The translations under genes and the position numbers were made by a program. A model generated the notes under the pieces. That model saw only the letters and a program-made list of their open reading frames with translations. It had not been told where the DNA came from and made no database searches. 64,000 nt of DNA from Symbiodinium natans (Eukaryota; Sar; Dinophyceae; Suessiales; Symbiodiniaceae). Numbering within the stretch: the stretch's first letter is position 1; each line of letters starts with the position of its first letter. The stretch is from NCBI GenBank assembly GCA_905221605.1, contig CAJNDS010000167.1, positions 23,501-87,500 on the forward strand. The letters run 5' to 3'. This document shows positions 41,085 through 53,545 of this stretch, piece by piece.

Positions 41085-44000
41085 CCCGGCCTCTAACACG
41101 TCGCGGGCTGCGTTCATGAGGACGAAGGCCCGTAGCTGGCCGGCCACGACCTGAGCTTCTGGGGGTAGGGATAGGGTTTAGGGTTTAGGGTTTAGAGTTT
41201 AGGGTTTAGGGTGTAGGGTTTAGGGTTTAGGGTTTAGGGTTTAGGGTTTAGGGCTTAGGGCTTAGGGCTCAGGGTTTAGGGTTTGGGGGGAGGACCCTAG
41301 TTTTGTGTAAACGCTAAACCCGAATTAGGGGTTTCATGAACTCAATAAACCCTATAAACCCTAAACCCTAAAATCCCTAAACCCAAAAATCCCTAAACCC
41401 TAAACCCTAAACTTGCCCTCTATTGGGTGTGTGCTGGCGCCTCCTCGGCTTGGAAGAAGCGATCTGCAGCTTCCTGGCATGGTTTCAGTTGTCTTTTTTT
41501 ACCTTTGTTTTATCTATTTTACTACGTTTTTTTGTTTTTTTTTTTTTTGGGGGGGGGGGAGGGGGGTTGGGGGTTTCAGGTTTATAGGGTTTATAGGGTT
41601 TATGGTGTCGAGGCTTAGGGCTTGAGGGTTGAGAGTTTAGAGGGTTTAGGGCTCAGGTTTGAAGGGCTTAGGAGCTTAGGCTAGGGGGCCAAAGTTTAAG
41701 CCTCTGGAGGTGAATCAGTTCGCAGGTACAGCACCATTCCATTGCATAACCATGCCCACCCCCCTAGGCCACCTGAAGACCTAAACCATAACAACCCATG
41801 CCACAACCTTCAAGCCACCGAAAGGAAGACCCATACCAAAATCCACCTGAAGAAACCATGCTATGGAACCATGCACTACCCCATAGACGACAACATCCTC
41901 AACCCCATGTGAGTACATATCAACTTTCGAAGTGGTGCTTTTCTTTCCATCTTGGGCATTGCTACTCGTTTTTGCCTGTGTGTTGCTGTGGGCACTCGTG
42001 CCGGACACACACACACACAGTGCTTGCTTTGCACCTCGGTGCGGAGCACTGGTCTGTAACTTTAAGTTACCGGGCGTTCAAGCCTGTCGTGGCCTAAGCT
42101 GGGCGACTCTCGCGGATGCTGCTAGTTAAGAAAACCCATACCATACCCGCCCGACAGAAAACCTAATAGTATCAACCCGAAACACCGAAGCGCAGAAAAT
42201 GGAAATGCTACTCTGTAATAAAATACCGACAATAGCAATAAGGTAAAACCATAGTGTAGGCATGATTTGCAACAGCTTGAGGATCATAGGTACATTATGC
42301 GTATGACTTACCAACTGGAAATTCAATAATAATTCTGCCCTTACACTTGAATCTTCTCAAAAACACATCATTCAGGAGTAGCTGATGGGCGTGATTAAAC
42401 AATTTGTCGATATCGAGCTTAGGTTTCTTGGGTTCAGGTTGCGATTCTGGTGGTTCCTCTTCATCAAACTTTATTGGGAAACTGTTCGTTAAAATCGTTT
42501 GCGTAATTCCTTTTTCTGCTTTTCGTATTCTGCCTTAACTCCTGATCGTGATTTGTCGTGTAATTTGCCTTCTTTCCTTGAATTACCTAATTTAGTTATA
42601 TAACCTTTCATCAATACATTTAGATCCGAGTTCGGATGTAACGCATATGGAAATGGGCATCCCAGTTACGTGCTTTACATTATGTCGGCATTCTACGCAG
42701 AATTGGCTTCCCCTTGCTGTCTCTTCTCTTCTCGCCTGGTTATATTCTTTCTGATTTTTGTTGTAGCATATTCGTTTCGCTTCTCGGCATTAATTACATG
42801 TCTTAAACATGTCAAAGTCCTCATCATCCTTTGATGCACAGCACGATTTACATATTCTCTTCTCCATCTTATTATTATAAAGTCTAGTCTTTGAACATAC
42901 TTAGACTGAACCAATCTTCCAACATTTTAACAAAAAAATCAACATTTCTAGGGGCATCTGGCAACAAAAGCAGCAATGTGCAGGGAACACCTCCAAATTT
43001 ATTAACCATTGCCACACTCTTGTGATATGCCTATGGTATAGCCACACACGGAACCACCCAATTTGAAATTATTCCTATCTTCAATTACGTTAGTTGTTAT
43101 TGCTTGCTTTCTTTCACAGCTTGTGTTTCGTGATGATATGACTGCCTCATACATCTACAAAGCATGCAAGACACGCCTTTAGCATTGATGAAAAGACCTT
43201 GCTTTATGTCGCTGTCATCGCTTTTTATCAGACATTTATAATGACTAGATTTTTTAGAACTCTTCAGACTCTTCAGACAAAAAAACAATTGCTTTCACAA
43301 ACTCCGATGACCGGGTGCAACATCGTTGTAACCTATTGTCCATGATTACCTGCTCCTCTATTTGCTCTGTGCCATCAATGGTTTCAACATAGCTGTTAGA
43401 ATACGTACTTTGCATCCATTTTATATCTAAATCATACAATTTCTAGTTAGTAGTTATGTTGAAACAATCCCAAAAGTGGAACCAATGGACATACCCGAAT
43501 ATAAATATGACAACAGCAAATATGGAATCATGCGTGATTTTCCCGCTAGGATGCTATGCGTTGCCTTTTCAACTGGAGGAAAGACGGCGAGCATTCTAAA
43601 TCTCTAAGATTGAAACCTAAACTCCCTAAACTCTGAACCCCTAAACCATTAAACCCTGAACCCTGAACCTGAAAACCCTAAGCCCTAAACCCTAAACCCT
43701 AAACCCTAAACCCCAAACCCTAAACCCTAAACCCTAAACCTAAACCCTAAACCCTAAACCCTAAAGGCGCCCGAGTGGTCACGAGGAGAGCCGGCCTGCG
43801 CACCGCCCTTTGGCAGCAGAGCCGCAATGTCCTCGTGCAAGTCCTTCAACGGCGGCTTTGGGGGAGGTTTAGGGTTTAGGGTTTAGGGTTTAGGGTTTAG
43901 GGTTTAGGGTTTAGGGTTTAGGGTTTAGGGTTTAGGGTTTAGGGTTTAGGGTTTAGGGTTGAGGGGGGAGGGTTGAGGGTTTAGGGTTTGGGGTTTTGGG

Positions 44001-45022
44001 GTTTTGGGGTTTTGGGGTTTTGGGGTTTTGGGGTTCTGGGGTTCTGGGGTTTTGGGGTTTTGGGGTTTTGGGGTTTTGGGGTTTTGGGGTTTTGGGGTTT
44101 TGGGGTTTTGGGGTTTTGGGGTTTTGGGGTTTAGGGTTTCGGGATTCTGGCTTCGGGCTTCTAGGGGTTGAGGGTCAGGATTCAGCTTTAGCTTTTCCAG
44201 GTTTAGGGTATAGGGTCCGGGGGCATGGGAGGGCTTAGGAGGGTTCAGGATTACCAGGGTGCACCCTTAGACTCTATTCCCTAAGAATGGGCTTCCTTCA
44301 GGGAGGACATGGGCATCGGTTGGCTAACTCCTATTCGCCGAGGTCCAGGTTCTTTTGGTTTAGCTGTAATGAGCCAGGGGCCTACTTCAGTAGCCTGAGA
44401 GCAACTACGTGCTGCAAGAAGCATTCTACCCTAAACCCTAAAAATTTAAAACCCTAAGCCCTAAACCCTAAACAGGGTTTAGGGTTTTAGAGTTTAGGAT
44501 TTCAACTTGGCACCTGCAATGAAGAAGCGACAACGACCCTCAGTGCCTTGTGTTCGGCTTGACGTTGCAAGGCCTCCACCCAAAACCTTCACCCTAAACA
44601 ACCTGGCTTAACATGACCAACATAGCGCTGAACGTTGCAAAACCTAAGCCCTGAATCCGAAAGAAACCCTAAGACACTCAACCCTAAACGCATATGAACC
44701 TAACCCAGGGTCTCATCGACTGGATTTCGCTGCCCATCAGTCAAGCATTAAATAACCCTACACCCGACACCCTACACCTACACCCTAGACCCGAAACCCT
44801 AAACCCGAAACCCTAAACCCTAAGCCGTAAGCCCTAAAACCCTAAACCATTAAACCCGAAAAGCCTAAACCCTAAACCCTAAACCCTGAACCCTAAACCC
44901 TAAACCCTAAACCCTAAACCCTAAACCCTAAACCCTAAACCCTAAACCCTAAACCCTACCAAACTCACCCTCCCTCTTTTTTGCCGTCTGCTGCTTGGGC
45001 TATCTTGAAAGCCGGGCGATTT
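41085..45022 (-). CDS. Unrecognised multi-exon gene (tentative)
   Basis: Candidate exons, right to left: 45022-44969 (KSPGFQDSPSSRRQKRGR, GTGAGT donor), 44573-44514 (ALQRQAEHKALRVVVASSLQ), 43855-43771 (PPLKDLHEDIAALLPKGG), 41473-41435 (EAADRFFQAEEAP) and 41150-41085 (VVAGQLRAFVLMNAARDVLE). Each has an AG acceptor and a GT or GC donor and the codon character of the other exons, but the 43855 and 41473 phases do not join as chosen, so at least one boundary is wrong or an exon is missing. No family recognised. It lies between the FAH-family gene end and the kinase start. Confidence 0.4.
42650..42867 (-). pseudogene. Cys-pair (zinc-ribbon-like) fragment with an internal stop
   Basis: From ATG at 42867: MEKRICKSCCASKDDEDFD, then a second Cys pair interrupted by an in-frame TAA (TGT AAT TAA TGC), then REAKR, and further on FCVECRHNVKHVTGMP with another CxxC. 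Arrangement resembles small zinc-binding proteins of algal large DNA viruses; assignment is inference. Confidence 0.4.
43446..43607 (+). pseudogene. Walker-A fragment of a packaging-ATPase-like protein
   Basis: Plus frame reads VETIPKVEPMDIPEYKYD and then YGIMRDFPARMLCVAFSTGGKTASILNL in two parts, ending at TAA. The run RMLCVAFSTGGKTASILNL matches the hydrophobic strand, P-loop (GGKT) and following helix of A32-like/FtsK-type ATPases of large DNA viruses and polintons. The first loop glycine is replaced by Ala/Phe, and nothing follows the helix, so it is a truncated remnant. Confidence 0.45.
43868..44130. repeat. TTTAGGG array followed by a TTTTGGGG array
   Basis: 43868-43960 is TTTAGGG. 43985-44130 is a nearly perfect (GGGGTTTT)n array of about 17 units, the repeat type of hypotrich ciliate telomeres. 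It gives an artefactual Gly/Phe ORF. Confidence 0.9.
44880..44958. repeat. CCCTAAA array
   Basis: About 10 CCCTAAA units abutting the candidate exon at 44969. Confidence 0.9.
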
Positions 45023-45500
45023 CTGGCCCGAGAAGCCCAGGGAAAAAAAACAAAAAAAAACTGGCGGAAGCACAAGCTTCAGAGCTTTAAGGTCGAGGAC
45101 CCTAACACCCTAAACCCTAAACCCTAAACCCTAAACCCTAAACCCTAAACCCTAACCCCTAAACCCTAAACATCCCTAAGCCCTAATAAGCCTAATCCTT
45201 AGGGCTTAAGGCTTAAGCTGTATAAGGTTTGAAGTTCATAGAGCCCCTTCAGCACAGAACCTTAGGCAGACCATGGTTCCCAAATACACCGTAAGGCCCC
45301 CAAAGCCCTACACCCAACCCAAAATCCAAGAACCCTAAACCCAAAACCGAAGAACCCCAAACCCTAAACCTCAAACCCCTAACCCCCAACCCTAAACCCT
45401 AAGCCCAAGAAGCCTAAACGCCTAACCCTAAACCCTAAACAGCCTAAACCCTACACCCCAGAAGCCTAAACGCCTAAAGCTTCTTGGAAGGCGCTGGGCA

Positions 45501-47222
45501 TCAGGGTCCATTCTCCACAGGATTCCTCAGCCGTCCGGCATGCTCCAGCTCCACCTCCACCTTAGGGTTTAGGGTTTAGGGTTTTAGGGTTTAGGGTTTA
45601 GGGTTTAGGGTTTAGGGTTTAGGGTTTAGGGTTTAGGGTTTAGGGTTTAGGGTTTAGGGTTTAGGGTTTAGGGCTCAGGGTCACTTAAAGCTTTAGGGCT
45701 TAGGATTCAGGGTTTAGGGTTTGAAGGGAGGGGGGGTTTGGTTTTGTTGTTCAGGCTTTCGGCTTGGTAAGGCATGGTGGTCGAATGTCGTAGGAAGGGC
45801 CAAGTTGTAGTTTGAGGGTCTACAGTCTCGTGTTTACTTCTGATTGCTGACGAACCCCCCCCCCAAAAAAAAAAAAAAAAAAAAAAACATTATCAGCATA
45901 ATTTAGGGATTATTCTTTGTGTTTTTGGGGGTTCTTAAGCAAATAGCACTTAGGGGTGTCTTGCAGCCGAATTACCAGGGGGGGGGGGGGAGCTCGCCGC
46001 ATTGTGAGCTGTCTGCTTGGCCTAACTCATAGACCCTGAACTCTCAAATCTCCACAAGCCCAGACCTCTACAACCAGGGTTTAGGGTGTAGGGTTTAGGG
46101 TGTTTAGGGTATAGGGTATAGGGTTCCACAACCCAACCTCTACAACCTACCTACATCCCCTGCAGCCTCGTCCCCCTCCTTCAAGTAGACGGGCGGATCC
46201 CGCACATAGCCAACGCCTGGAGTTCGGGGGCTCGAGGGGTTGGAGTGAGAAGAGAGGGTGCAACTTGGAAACCCCTAAACCCTAAACCCTAAACCCTAAA
46301 CCCTAAACCCTAAACCCCAAGAACTTGGAAGCCTAAACCAAAAACCGTGAACCTTTGGAAGCCTAAACCCCGCCTCAGAGCCTCAAACCCTTAGCCAGCT
46401 TCTCTCAAATGTTCGAGGTCTTGGCTGCAGTGCTGCAGAAGGTTTAGGGTTTGTTTAGGGTTTAGGGTTTAGGGTTTAGGGTTTAGGGTTTAGGGTTTAG
46501 GAGGATTTTTCGGAATGTGCGGGCTGAGGCCCTTGAAACAAGCCCCTGGTCCCAAATGGTTTGGGGCTGAAGGGCCTGTAGGGGTACTGACTTACCCGAA
46601 GCCCCTAAACCCCAAACCCCAAACCCCAAACCCCAAACCCTAAACCCTAAACCCTACGTAAACCTTCTGCAGCACAAGCCTTAATAAGGCATGGGGCTTG
46701 AGGGCTTAGGGCTTGTAGCCCGAAACCCTAACCACCCAGACCCTGAATAAGGCTTTGTATAAAGGGGCTCAAGGGTAAACCCCAAACCCCAAACCCCAAA
46801 CCCCAAACCCCAAACGCCTAAGAGCCTAAGAGCCTAAGAGCCTAAGGGCTGAGCTGAGGGGCTTATGGAGGTCTTCGGGAGTGTTGGTTCCGACCTTTCC
46901 CCAGAAAATGCCCCGAAACCCTGAACCCTAACCCTACACACTCTAAACCCTACACACCCTAAACCCTATACACCCTACACCCTGCACCCTAAACCCTATA
47001 CACCCTAAACCCTAAACCCTAAACCCTAAACCCTAAACCCCCTTACTTGCCCAAACATATCGCGACCCACCTGGTGGCGTGCCGGTGAGGATGACGGTGC
47101 CCGGAAGGAGGGTCGTCCCTTGCGAGAGGTAGCCTCGCACACCCAAGGTTTCGGGATTAGGGTGATTCGGGTTTAGGGGCTTAAGGTTTAGGGTTTAGGG
47201 TTTAGGGTTTTTTTTTGCGGGG

Positions 47223-47256
<34 letters not shown>

Positions 47257-49425
47257 AGCTCCGCACACCAGGGGGCTTAGGGGGGGGGTTTAGGCCTTTT
47301 ACTTTTTTTTGTTTTTTTTTTGTTTGGGGGGGGGGGGGGGGGTGGAGGGTGGAGGGTGTTGGGGTTTAGGGTTTAGGGGTTTAATTAGGGGTTTGGGGGT
47401 TTAGGGTCTTAGGGGTCTTAGGGGTCTTAGGGGTCTTAGGGGTTTAGGGGTTCAGGGTCAGTTTAGGGGTTTAGGGGCGTAGGGGTTTAAGGGGTTTAGG
47501 TGTTTCGGTGTTTTTGAAGCTCATTTGGGGCAAGTCTGTTCTGCTGGAGGCAGGACTCACACGATTTGGGCTCCCTCAAGGGCCAGAACCGCCCAAAACC
47601 CTAAACCTTAAACCCTAAATCCGTTTAAGGTTTAGGGTTTAGGGTTTAGGATTTAGGGTTAGAGTCTAGGGTTTCTAGCCAGGGCCTCAACCCTCAACCA
47701 CATGTGGCGAAGAGAACTGAACATCCAGAAGCACATCCGCTTCCACTTGCCACCTTCTTGATCTTGTTTAGGTTCCCCTGGACAAACCAGTTTCTTCTTG
47801 TTTAGGCAAGGGAACCTCACCCAGAAAAAATACCATAAACAACAATGAGGCATCCTTCCAGGCCTCCTAGCTATGAGGAAAAATTGAACCCCCACCCCCC
47901 CCCCACCCCCCCCTCCACCCCTCTTCTGTCCAATCTGTCGGGCAACTCACATTCCGACCCCAAACCCCAAAAAATCCTGAACTCTGAATCCCACCACCCC
48001 AACCCTAAACTCTAAACCCCAAAAACATCTTCAACGCCCTCCACACCCCCAAACTCTAACCCTGAAAACCCAAACCACGCACAACTTGGAAAACTCCCTC
48101 CCCACCCCTAAACGCTGCACCTAAACCCCTTGGGTTGAGGGTTGAGGGTTGAGGGTTTAGGGTTTAGGGTTTAGGGTTTAGGGCTACACCCTAAACCCTG
48201 AACCCTGAACCCTAAACCGTAAACCCTAAACTTCCAGCCCCTTCCCTACCATCTGAGGCGCTGATGATGGCACCCAGGCTGAACTCCATGTCCGAGGTGC
48301 TGCCATCCTTGAGACCAAGGGTTGCTGGTTTAGGAAGTTTAGGTTTAGGGCTTAGGGCTTAGGGTTTAGGGTTTAGGGTTTAGGGTTAAGGGTTTAGGGT
48401 TAAGGGTTTAGAGTTTAGGGGTTAAGGTTTAGGGTTTAGGGTTTGGGGCCCAAGGTTTAGCTTCCGGGTACCCTCAGCCCTAAACCAATGCTCTTATGAG
48501 TACGCTTTCTGAAAGAAGCTAGATGCTGGCATGGAGAGGGGGGGGAAGGGGATGGCTTGGGGTGTAAGAATTTAGGGTTTAGGGGTTTACCCTAAACCCC
48601 AAACCCTAAACCCTAAACCCTAGTAAGGTTCGGATCTTCAGCCTGCGCACCCTAAGCCCTACTTGGAGGTTCATGGTACTTAGGGTTTAGGGTTTAGGGT
48701 TTGGGGTTTGGGGTTTGGGCTTTAGGCTTTAGGCTTTAGGGTTTAGGGGTATTTCTTAACCAATTATGACTGTACGTATTACCCACTTACAAGCCCCTTA
48801 AGTGCCCTAAGAAAGTTACAATATGGTTACAAGCACAGTTACAGTTAGAAGTACAGTTTTCAGTACAGTTTTGACTGGTTAATAAGTACCATGAACCTCC
48901 AAGTAAACCTGTAACCTGAAGCCCTGAAGCCCTCAACCTGTAGCATCAGATGCCAGGGAAGCTCTAAACCCTAAACCCTAAACCCTAAACCCTAAACCCT
49001 AAACCCTAAACCCTAAACCCTAAACCCCAAACCCCAAACCCTAAACCCTAAACCCTAAACCAAAGACGCCCTCTAGAAAGCGCAAACCCTCAACCTGAGC
49101 CCCGGATCAAAGCGCTTTAAGGCTTAGCTTAGGGTTCTGGTGCCGGTGCCAGCGTTCGGGGAACCCTGAACCCCCCCAAAAAGCCAAACCCTGAACACAC
49201 AGGCCCCCGAAGCCTCTAAATCCTGAACCCTCATTCCTATCAAACCCCCTAGACCCTCCCCTAAACCCTAAACCCTAAACCCTAAACCCTAAACCCTAAA
49301 CCCTAAACCCTAAACCCTAAACCCTAAACCCTAAAACCTGAACCCCGAAACGCCCTCCTCAAGCACAGCAGAACTGCAACCCCATGCTTATCCTGCATGA
49401 CCACGCCGTTGACCCAACTGCGGAT
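45501..49425 (-). CDS. Fumarylacetoacetate hydrolase (FAH) family protein, C-terminal exons
   Basis: Five phase-compatible exons: 49425-49393 (IRSWVNGVVMQ), 48307-48262 (DGSTSDMEFSLGAII), 47133-47071 (YLSQGTTLLPGTVILTGTPP), 46216-46158 (VGYVRDPPVYLKEGDE) and 45560-45501 (VEVELEHAGRLRNPVENGP, TGA). The order VNG..MQ, STSDM, YLSQG..L.PG..I.TGTP.GVG and L.KGD is the diagnostic C-terminal half of FAH-domain enzymes, which cleave or decarboxylate acylpyruvate-type diketo acids using a divalent metal. Donors include GA (CAG|GATAAG) and GC (ATCA|GCGCC). N-terminal exons with the metal-binding ExE..D were not found; a possible first exon with ATG at 51352 (MMALRGRRASPVSLSV) is unproven. Substrate cannot be told. 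Confidence 0.75.
45565..45675. repeat. TTTAGGG array
   Basis: About 15 TTTAGGG units starting at the acceptor (CCTAAG) of the last FAH exon, so the repeat supplies part of the 3' splice site. Confidence 0.9.
47216..47256. repeat. Poly-G tract
   Basis: T9, then GCGGGGGGAGG, then more than 25 consecutive G, within an FAH-gene intron. Confidence 0.85.
48660..48906. mobile_element. MITE family A copy interrupted by telomere-like repeats
   Basis: Ends TACTTGGAGGTTCATGGTAC and its complement near 48880-48906 match the other family A copies, as does the core AAGCCCCTTAAGTGCCCTAA. After GGTACTTA the left arm is broken by about 75 bp of TTTAGGG, TTTGGGG and GGCTTTA units before TTTCTTAACCAA resumes. 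Confidence 0.75.
48965..49055. repeat. CCCTAAA array
   Basis: About 12 units in the intron between FAH exons 49393 and 48307. Another array of about 11 units is at 49262-49336. Confidence 0.9.
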
Positions 49426-51809
49426 CTGACCAGAGGTTTAGGGTTCAGGGCTTAGAGCTTAGGGTTTAGGCTTTAGGGTTTAGGGATTAGGTTTTTTAGG
49501 GCTTAGGGTTGAGGGCATTTTAGGTGTTTGTAGTTTGCGGCCCTAGGGTTCAGAGGCTTTAAGGTTGTAGTCTTAGGGTAGTTACAAGGTGGGCCCTTAC
49601 TGGCGGAGCCCTCATATACGCTTGTGCTTTCGCAGCTTTCTAAGGAAGGCAAGGGAACTTGTACCCTTCAATTTCGGGGCTTTTCGGGATGTAGGTTTTG
49701 GGGCTTGCGGGTTTAAGGGTTCGCTTTTTGGGATCTAGGGTGCTAGTTAGTTGCTTTTGTGAAAGGAAGGGGGGGGGGGAGGTTGGCACCGGAGGGCTTT
49801 AGGGGCTAGAGGTGTAGAGCTCAAGAGAAGTTTGGCTTACGGCCGATTTTTCTCCATCTAGGGGGGAGGGGGGGCCCTTCAAAAAGGCCTTAAAGGTCCA
49901 CTTTGCGGCTCGAGGAGTTTTTGGGTTGAGACATGTTGGGGTCAAGGGCCCAAGCTGGAGCTGACGGATGTAGGACTTAGAGGGTACCAAACAAGCTCCC
50001 GGTAAAAGTCCTCACGTGCATGTGCAGGCTTTGTTGAACAGCTACGTCTCGACCCCATGAATGACTGCACGACCTCTCTCTTGCGCAGAGTTTTAAACAC
50101 GAAGATAGATGTAATGTATGCATGATATTACACAAATCTTAGGTGTATAATATATGCATTGTATATATAACCCAAAACCAACTCCAAACCCTAGACCGCA
50201 ACCCCAAAATATATAAAACGAAGAATTGCATCTGATCGACCGTAAGACGAAGCGCTCCCTCCGACCTTCAATCCCGCGGTCACCGCATCTGCGGTCTCAC
50301 CTTTGCAGAAACCCAAGCCCCCCCTCGTAGCCCCCTCTAAACGTCTAGGGTTTCAGGGTTTAGGGGTCTAGGGGTTCAGGGTTTAGGGTTTAGGGCTTAG
50401 GGTTGAGGGTTCAGGAGTTTAGGGCTAGGGTGTAGGATTGAGGGAAGACCCTCCTAAACCAACCTGGCTCAGCGGGCAACCCCCTTAAGGACGAGATGAA
50501 CCCGAAATGGGCTTACGGTTCATATACCCGAGTTTTAGGGTTCACTTGGCCCCCCAAGGCCTAAACCGTAAACCCCAGAAACCCCTGAACCCACGCCCTA
50601 AATGGCAAATGGCCCCTAGACCCTAAACCCTAAACCCTAAACCCTAAACCCTAAACCCTAAACCCTAAACCCTAAACCCTAAACCCTAAACCCTAAACCC
50701 TAAACCCTAAACCCTAAACGGCAGGGAGCAGCCCAGAAGGCCAGCTTTACATGCTGCTTGCTTTGTGCTTTAGAGTTTGAGGGGTTTCGGGTTTAGGGTT
50801 TAGGGTTTAGGGTTTGGGGTTTAAGGGCTTGAGGGGTTTAGGGTGTAGGTTTAGTGTTTGAGGGTTGAGGGGTTTAGGGGTTGAGGGGGTTTAGGGTGCA
50901 GAGGCTTAGGATGTCAGGACTGGTTAGGGTTTCCTTTGGGCTCAGTGCCCGCTCTCTTTTCCTTCCTGCACGTATCACAGGTCCCTGCTCTTCAGTCTTC
51001 CGATCGTTGCGTAGTCTACACGGCGCCCGAGTCCCGTCTGTGCTAAAGACTCGGCACTTGGGCAGCAGAAAATCAGGGTCAGGGTTTCGCAAAATCTAGG
51101 TGCTCGGGGGAAGGGCTTAGTTGATTATGAGGGGGTGATCAGTTTTTCAGGGTTCAGGGTCTTCATGCCCCTAAACCCTAAACCCTAAACCCTCAACCCT
51201 ACACCCTTCATGCCCCTAAAGTTTCAACAGCCTTCTGAGTTGCGAGGATCTTTCTAATTTCCCGGGTCCGGGGCGTTTGCCCCGCCTCGAAATGATACCT
51301 AGCTAACGCTGAGTGAAACGGGGGAAGCGCGCCGACCGCGTAGGGCCATCATTCTGGTGCGCCTCCAAGATGCAGAGCTGTGGCTACCTGAGGGGGAGAA
51401 CTTTGAGGGTTTTTTTTGGGGGGGTTTAGGGTTTAGGGTCTAGGATTTAGGGTTTAGGGTTTAGGGTTTGGGGGGGGGGGGGGGGGGGGGGGGGTTTTGG
51501 GGGTTTCGGGCTCCTGGGGTTTTGCGGCACTGAGTGCCGTAGGTTTTTCGGGAAACCTGGACTCCAAGCTGCCTAAACTATAAACCCTATAAACCCTATA
51601 AACACTATAAACCCTATAAACCCTACAAACCCTACAAACCCTACAAACCCTATAAACCCTATAAATAAACCCTATAAACCCTACGAAGCCTATAAACCCT
51701 ATAAACCCCCTAAACCCTAAACCTAATAAACCTTAAACCTTGTGGATGGCAAGGCAGCATCACAAAAGGCACCGGTGATACCGTGAAAGGTAACCGACTT
51801 GAAACAGCC

Positions 51810-52065
51810 CCATCTTAGGGGTTTAGGGGTTTAGGGGTTAGGGGTTTAGGGGTTTAGGGGTTTAGGGGTTTAGGGGTTTAGGGGTTTAGGGGTTTAGGGG
51901 TTTAGGGGTTTAGGGGTTTAGGGGTTTAGGGGTTTAGGGGTTTAGGGGTTTAGGTGTTTAGGGGTTTAGGGGTTTAGGGGTTTAGGGGTTTAGGGGTTTA
52001 GGGGTTTAGGGGTTTAGGGGTTAGGGTTTAGGGTTTAGGGTTTAGGGTTTAGGGTTTAGGTAACC
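51810..52065. repeat. TTTAGGGG variant array
   Basis: About 27 octamer TTTAGGGG units, then five TTTAGGG units. Confidence 0.95.
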
Positions 52066-53169
52066 CAGGAGATACTGTAGGCACCACAACCCTGAATGCA
52101 AACAAAAACCGCCTAGGGAAAGAAAGCTTTGAATGGTTTAAGGCTCGCCTATGATTTTTTCGGGCTTGGAGTTTAGGTCTTAGAAGGGTGTCCCCGCCCC
52201 TATTGCTCTACGGGGGCTCCAAAAATTGCCAGGGCTCAGCGTTGCTTAGGGTTTAGGCTTAACTCTTCCCATCCCTTTCAATCTGAGGGGGGTGCCAACA
52301 CATTGTAGGGTCGGGGTGGGGTGGGTAGCTACCCAGCCCCTAAGGATTTGGGCCCAGTTCACTTGTTTCCGGACAGGAGCGCCGTCTCCTAGGCAAAGGG
52401 CATGGGAGTAGGCTTGCAGAGGGCGAAGTGGAGCGACAGCATCCAACAACTTCTATGAACATGGAGGTTTAGGGTTTAGGGTTTAGGGTTTGGGGTTTAG
52501 GGTTTCGGGTTTAAGGCTGGAGGTTTAGGGTTTAGGGTCTTCAGGTTTTGGGTTAGCAAATGCTCTTACTGTATTCTTTCAGAGCTTTGTACGTTTTCGG
52601 GTAACTTAGCTACAATGTAGAGAGCTGCTCATTTACGTCAGGACTTATGAAGGCTTGTCAGGATTTGAGGGGGGGCCGAGGCGTAGAGTCCTAACCCTAA
52701 ACCCTAAACCCTAAACCCTAAACCCTAAACCCTAAACCCTAAAGACCCCAAGGTGTCTGTTTGTTTGGTCTCATGGTTTCGGGTTCCGCTGAGGCCATAG
52801 GGTTTAAGGCTTAGGGCGCCGCAAAAGCCGCACTAACCCGAATTAGCTCTGATCTTTACACCCTAAACCCCCATCAAGATGACAAGCTTTCGCAAGAAGA
52901 TCGCCAGTGTGCTTTGGGGCGGCAGCAAAAAAACTGTCGACTGCTTAGCATGGGATTTTGGGGAAACCCTAAACCCTAAACCCTAAACCCAATATCTTCC
53001 CGGCACATCGAAGGGATCCCAGGCTTCATATAGGAACTAGAAAAACATACCTAAGCATGATAGCAACTCCTCTCCCGAAATCCTAAACGGCCCCCTAAGC
53101 CCTGCCCTAAACCCTAGGGTTTAGGGTTTAGGGTTTAGGGTTTAGGGTTTAGGGTTTAGGGTTTAGGGT

Positions 53170-53545
53170 TCCTCTCACCTCTGTGAAACGCCTGAGGCCC
53201 CCAATTTCCCAAAAGTTGGCCACATGTTTGCCAAGAGTATCCCAAGTGACCCCACGTGATTCCAGCAAAAGCAAATCCGAAGCGCAAAGAAGTGTCCCCC
53301 GTGTCCCCAGTGCCCCGAGTGCCCTGAAAGTTTGCCAAACGTTTGCCAAAAGTGTCCCTATCTTCCACGAGACCAAGGGGCCCAGGTGGCGCGCAACAGT
53401 CCCAAGTGACCCAACGGTCCCACATGTTCTGAGTGCCCAAAGTGACCCAAAAGTCCCAAGTGTTCCAAGCGTTTGAAGTGTCTAAGTGTCCCAAGTGACC
53501 CAACTGACCCAAGTGTCCCAAGTGTCCCCTAAACATGCCTGACAA
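53170..53545. repeat. Degenerate CCCAAGTGW minisatellite
   Basis: Repeated CCCAAGTGACCC, GTGTCCCAAGTG and TTTGCCAAAAGTGTCCC modules of about 9 bp. Diverged related sequence appears at 17570-17960. Open frames on both strands follow from the 9-bp period. Confidence 0.7.

Larger units (their letters stand above)
42126..43607. other. AT-rich island with virus-like coding fragments
   Basis: Composition changes abruptly to AT-rich, with no TTTAGGG repeats. Fragments in several frames on both strands are Lys/Asn/Ile/Glu-rich, unlike host exons. Recognisable pieces are a Walker-A-like fragment (43446-43607, plus) and a Cys-pair fragment (about 42650-42867, minus). Best explained as a decayed insertion of a large DNA virus or polinton-like element of algae. 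It lies in an intron of the tentative 41085-45022 gene. Confidence 0.5.

Noticed and set aside
42020-42120. Possible small structured RNA in GC-rich sequence next to the AT-rich island
   Set aside because: Only a short hairpin around TTGCACCTCGGTGCGGAG is visible; no match to a known RNA class that I can recognise. No tRNA or rRNA gene was recognised anywhere in the window.
43996-44238. Gly/Phe-rich ORF (GFWGFGVLGFWG)
   Set aside because: It is the translation of the GGGGTTTT array.
46380-46440. Minus exon HCSQDLEHLREAG in the FAH gene
   Set aside because: The flanking FAH exons join directly in phase to give the conserved GTPPGVG, so this island must be intronic.
53156-53545. ORFs on both strands over the CCCAAGTGW repeat
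   Set aside because: Nine-bp period explains the open frames; no domain or splice context.
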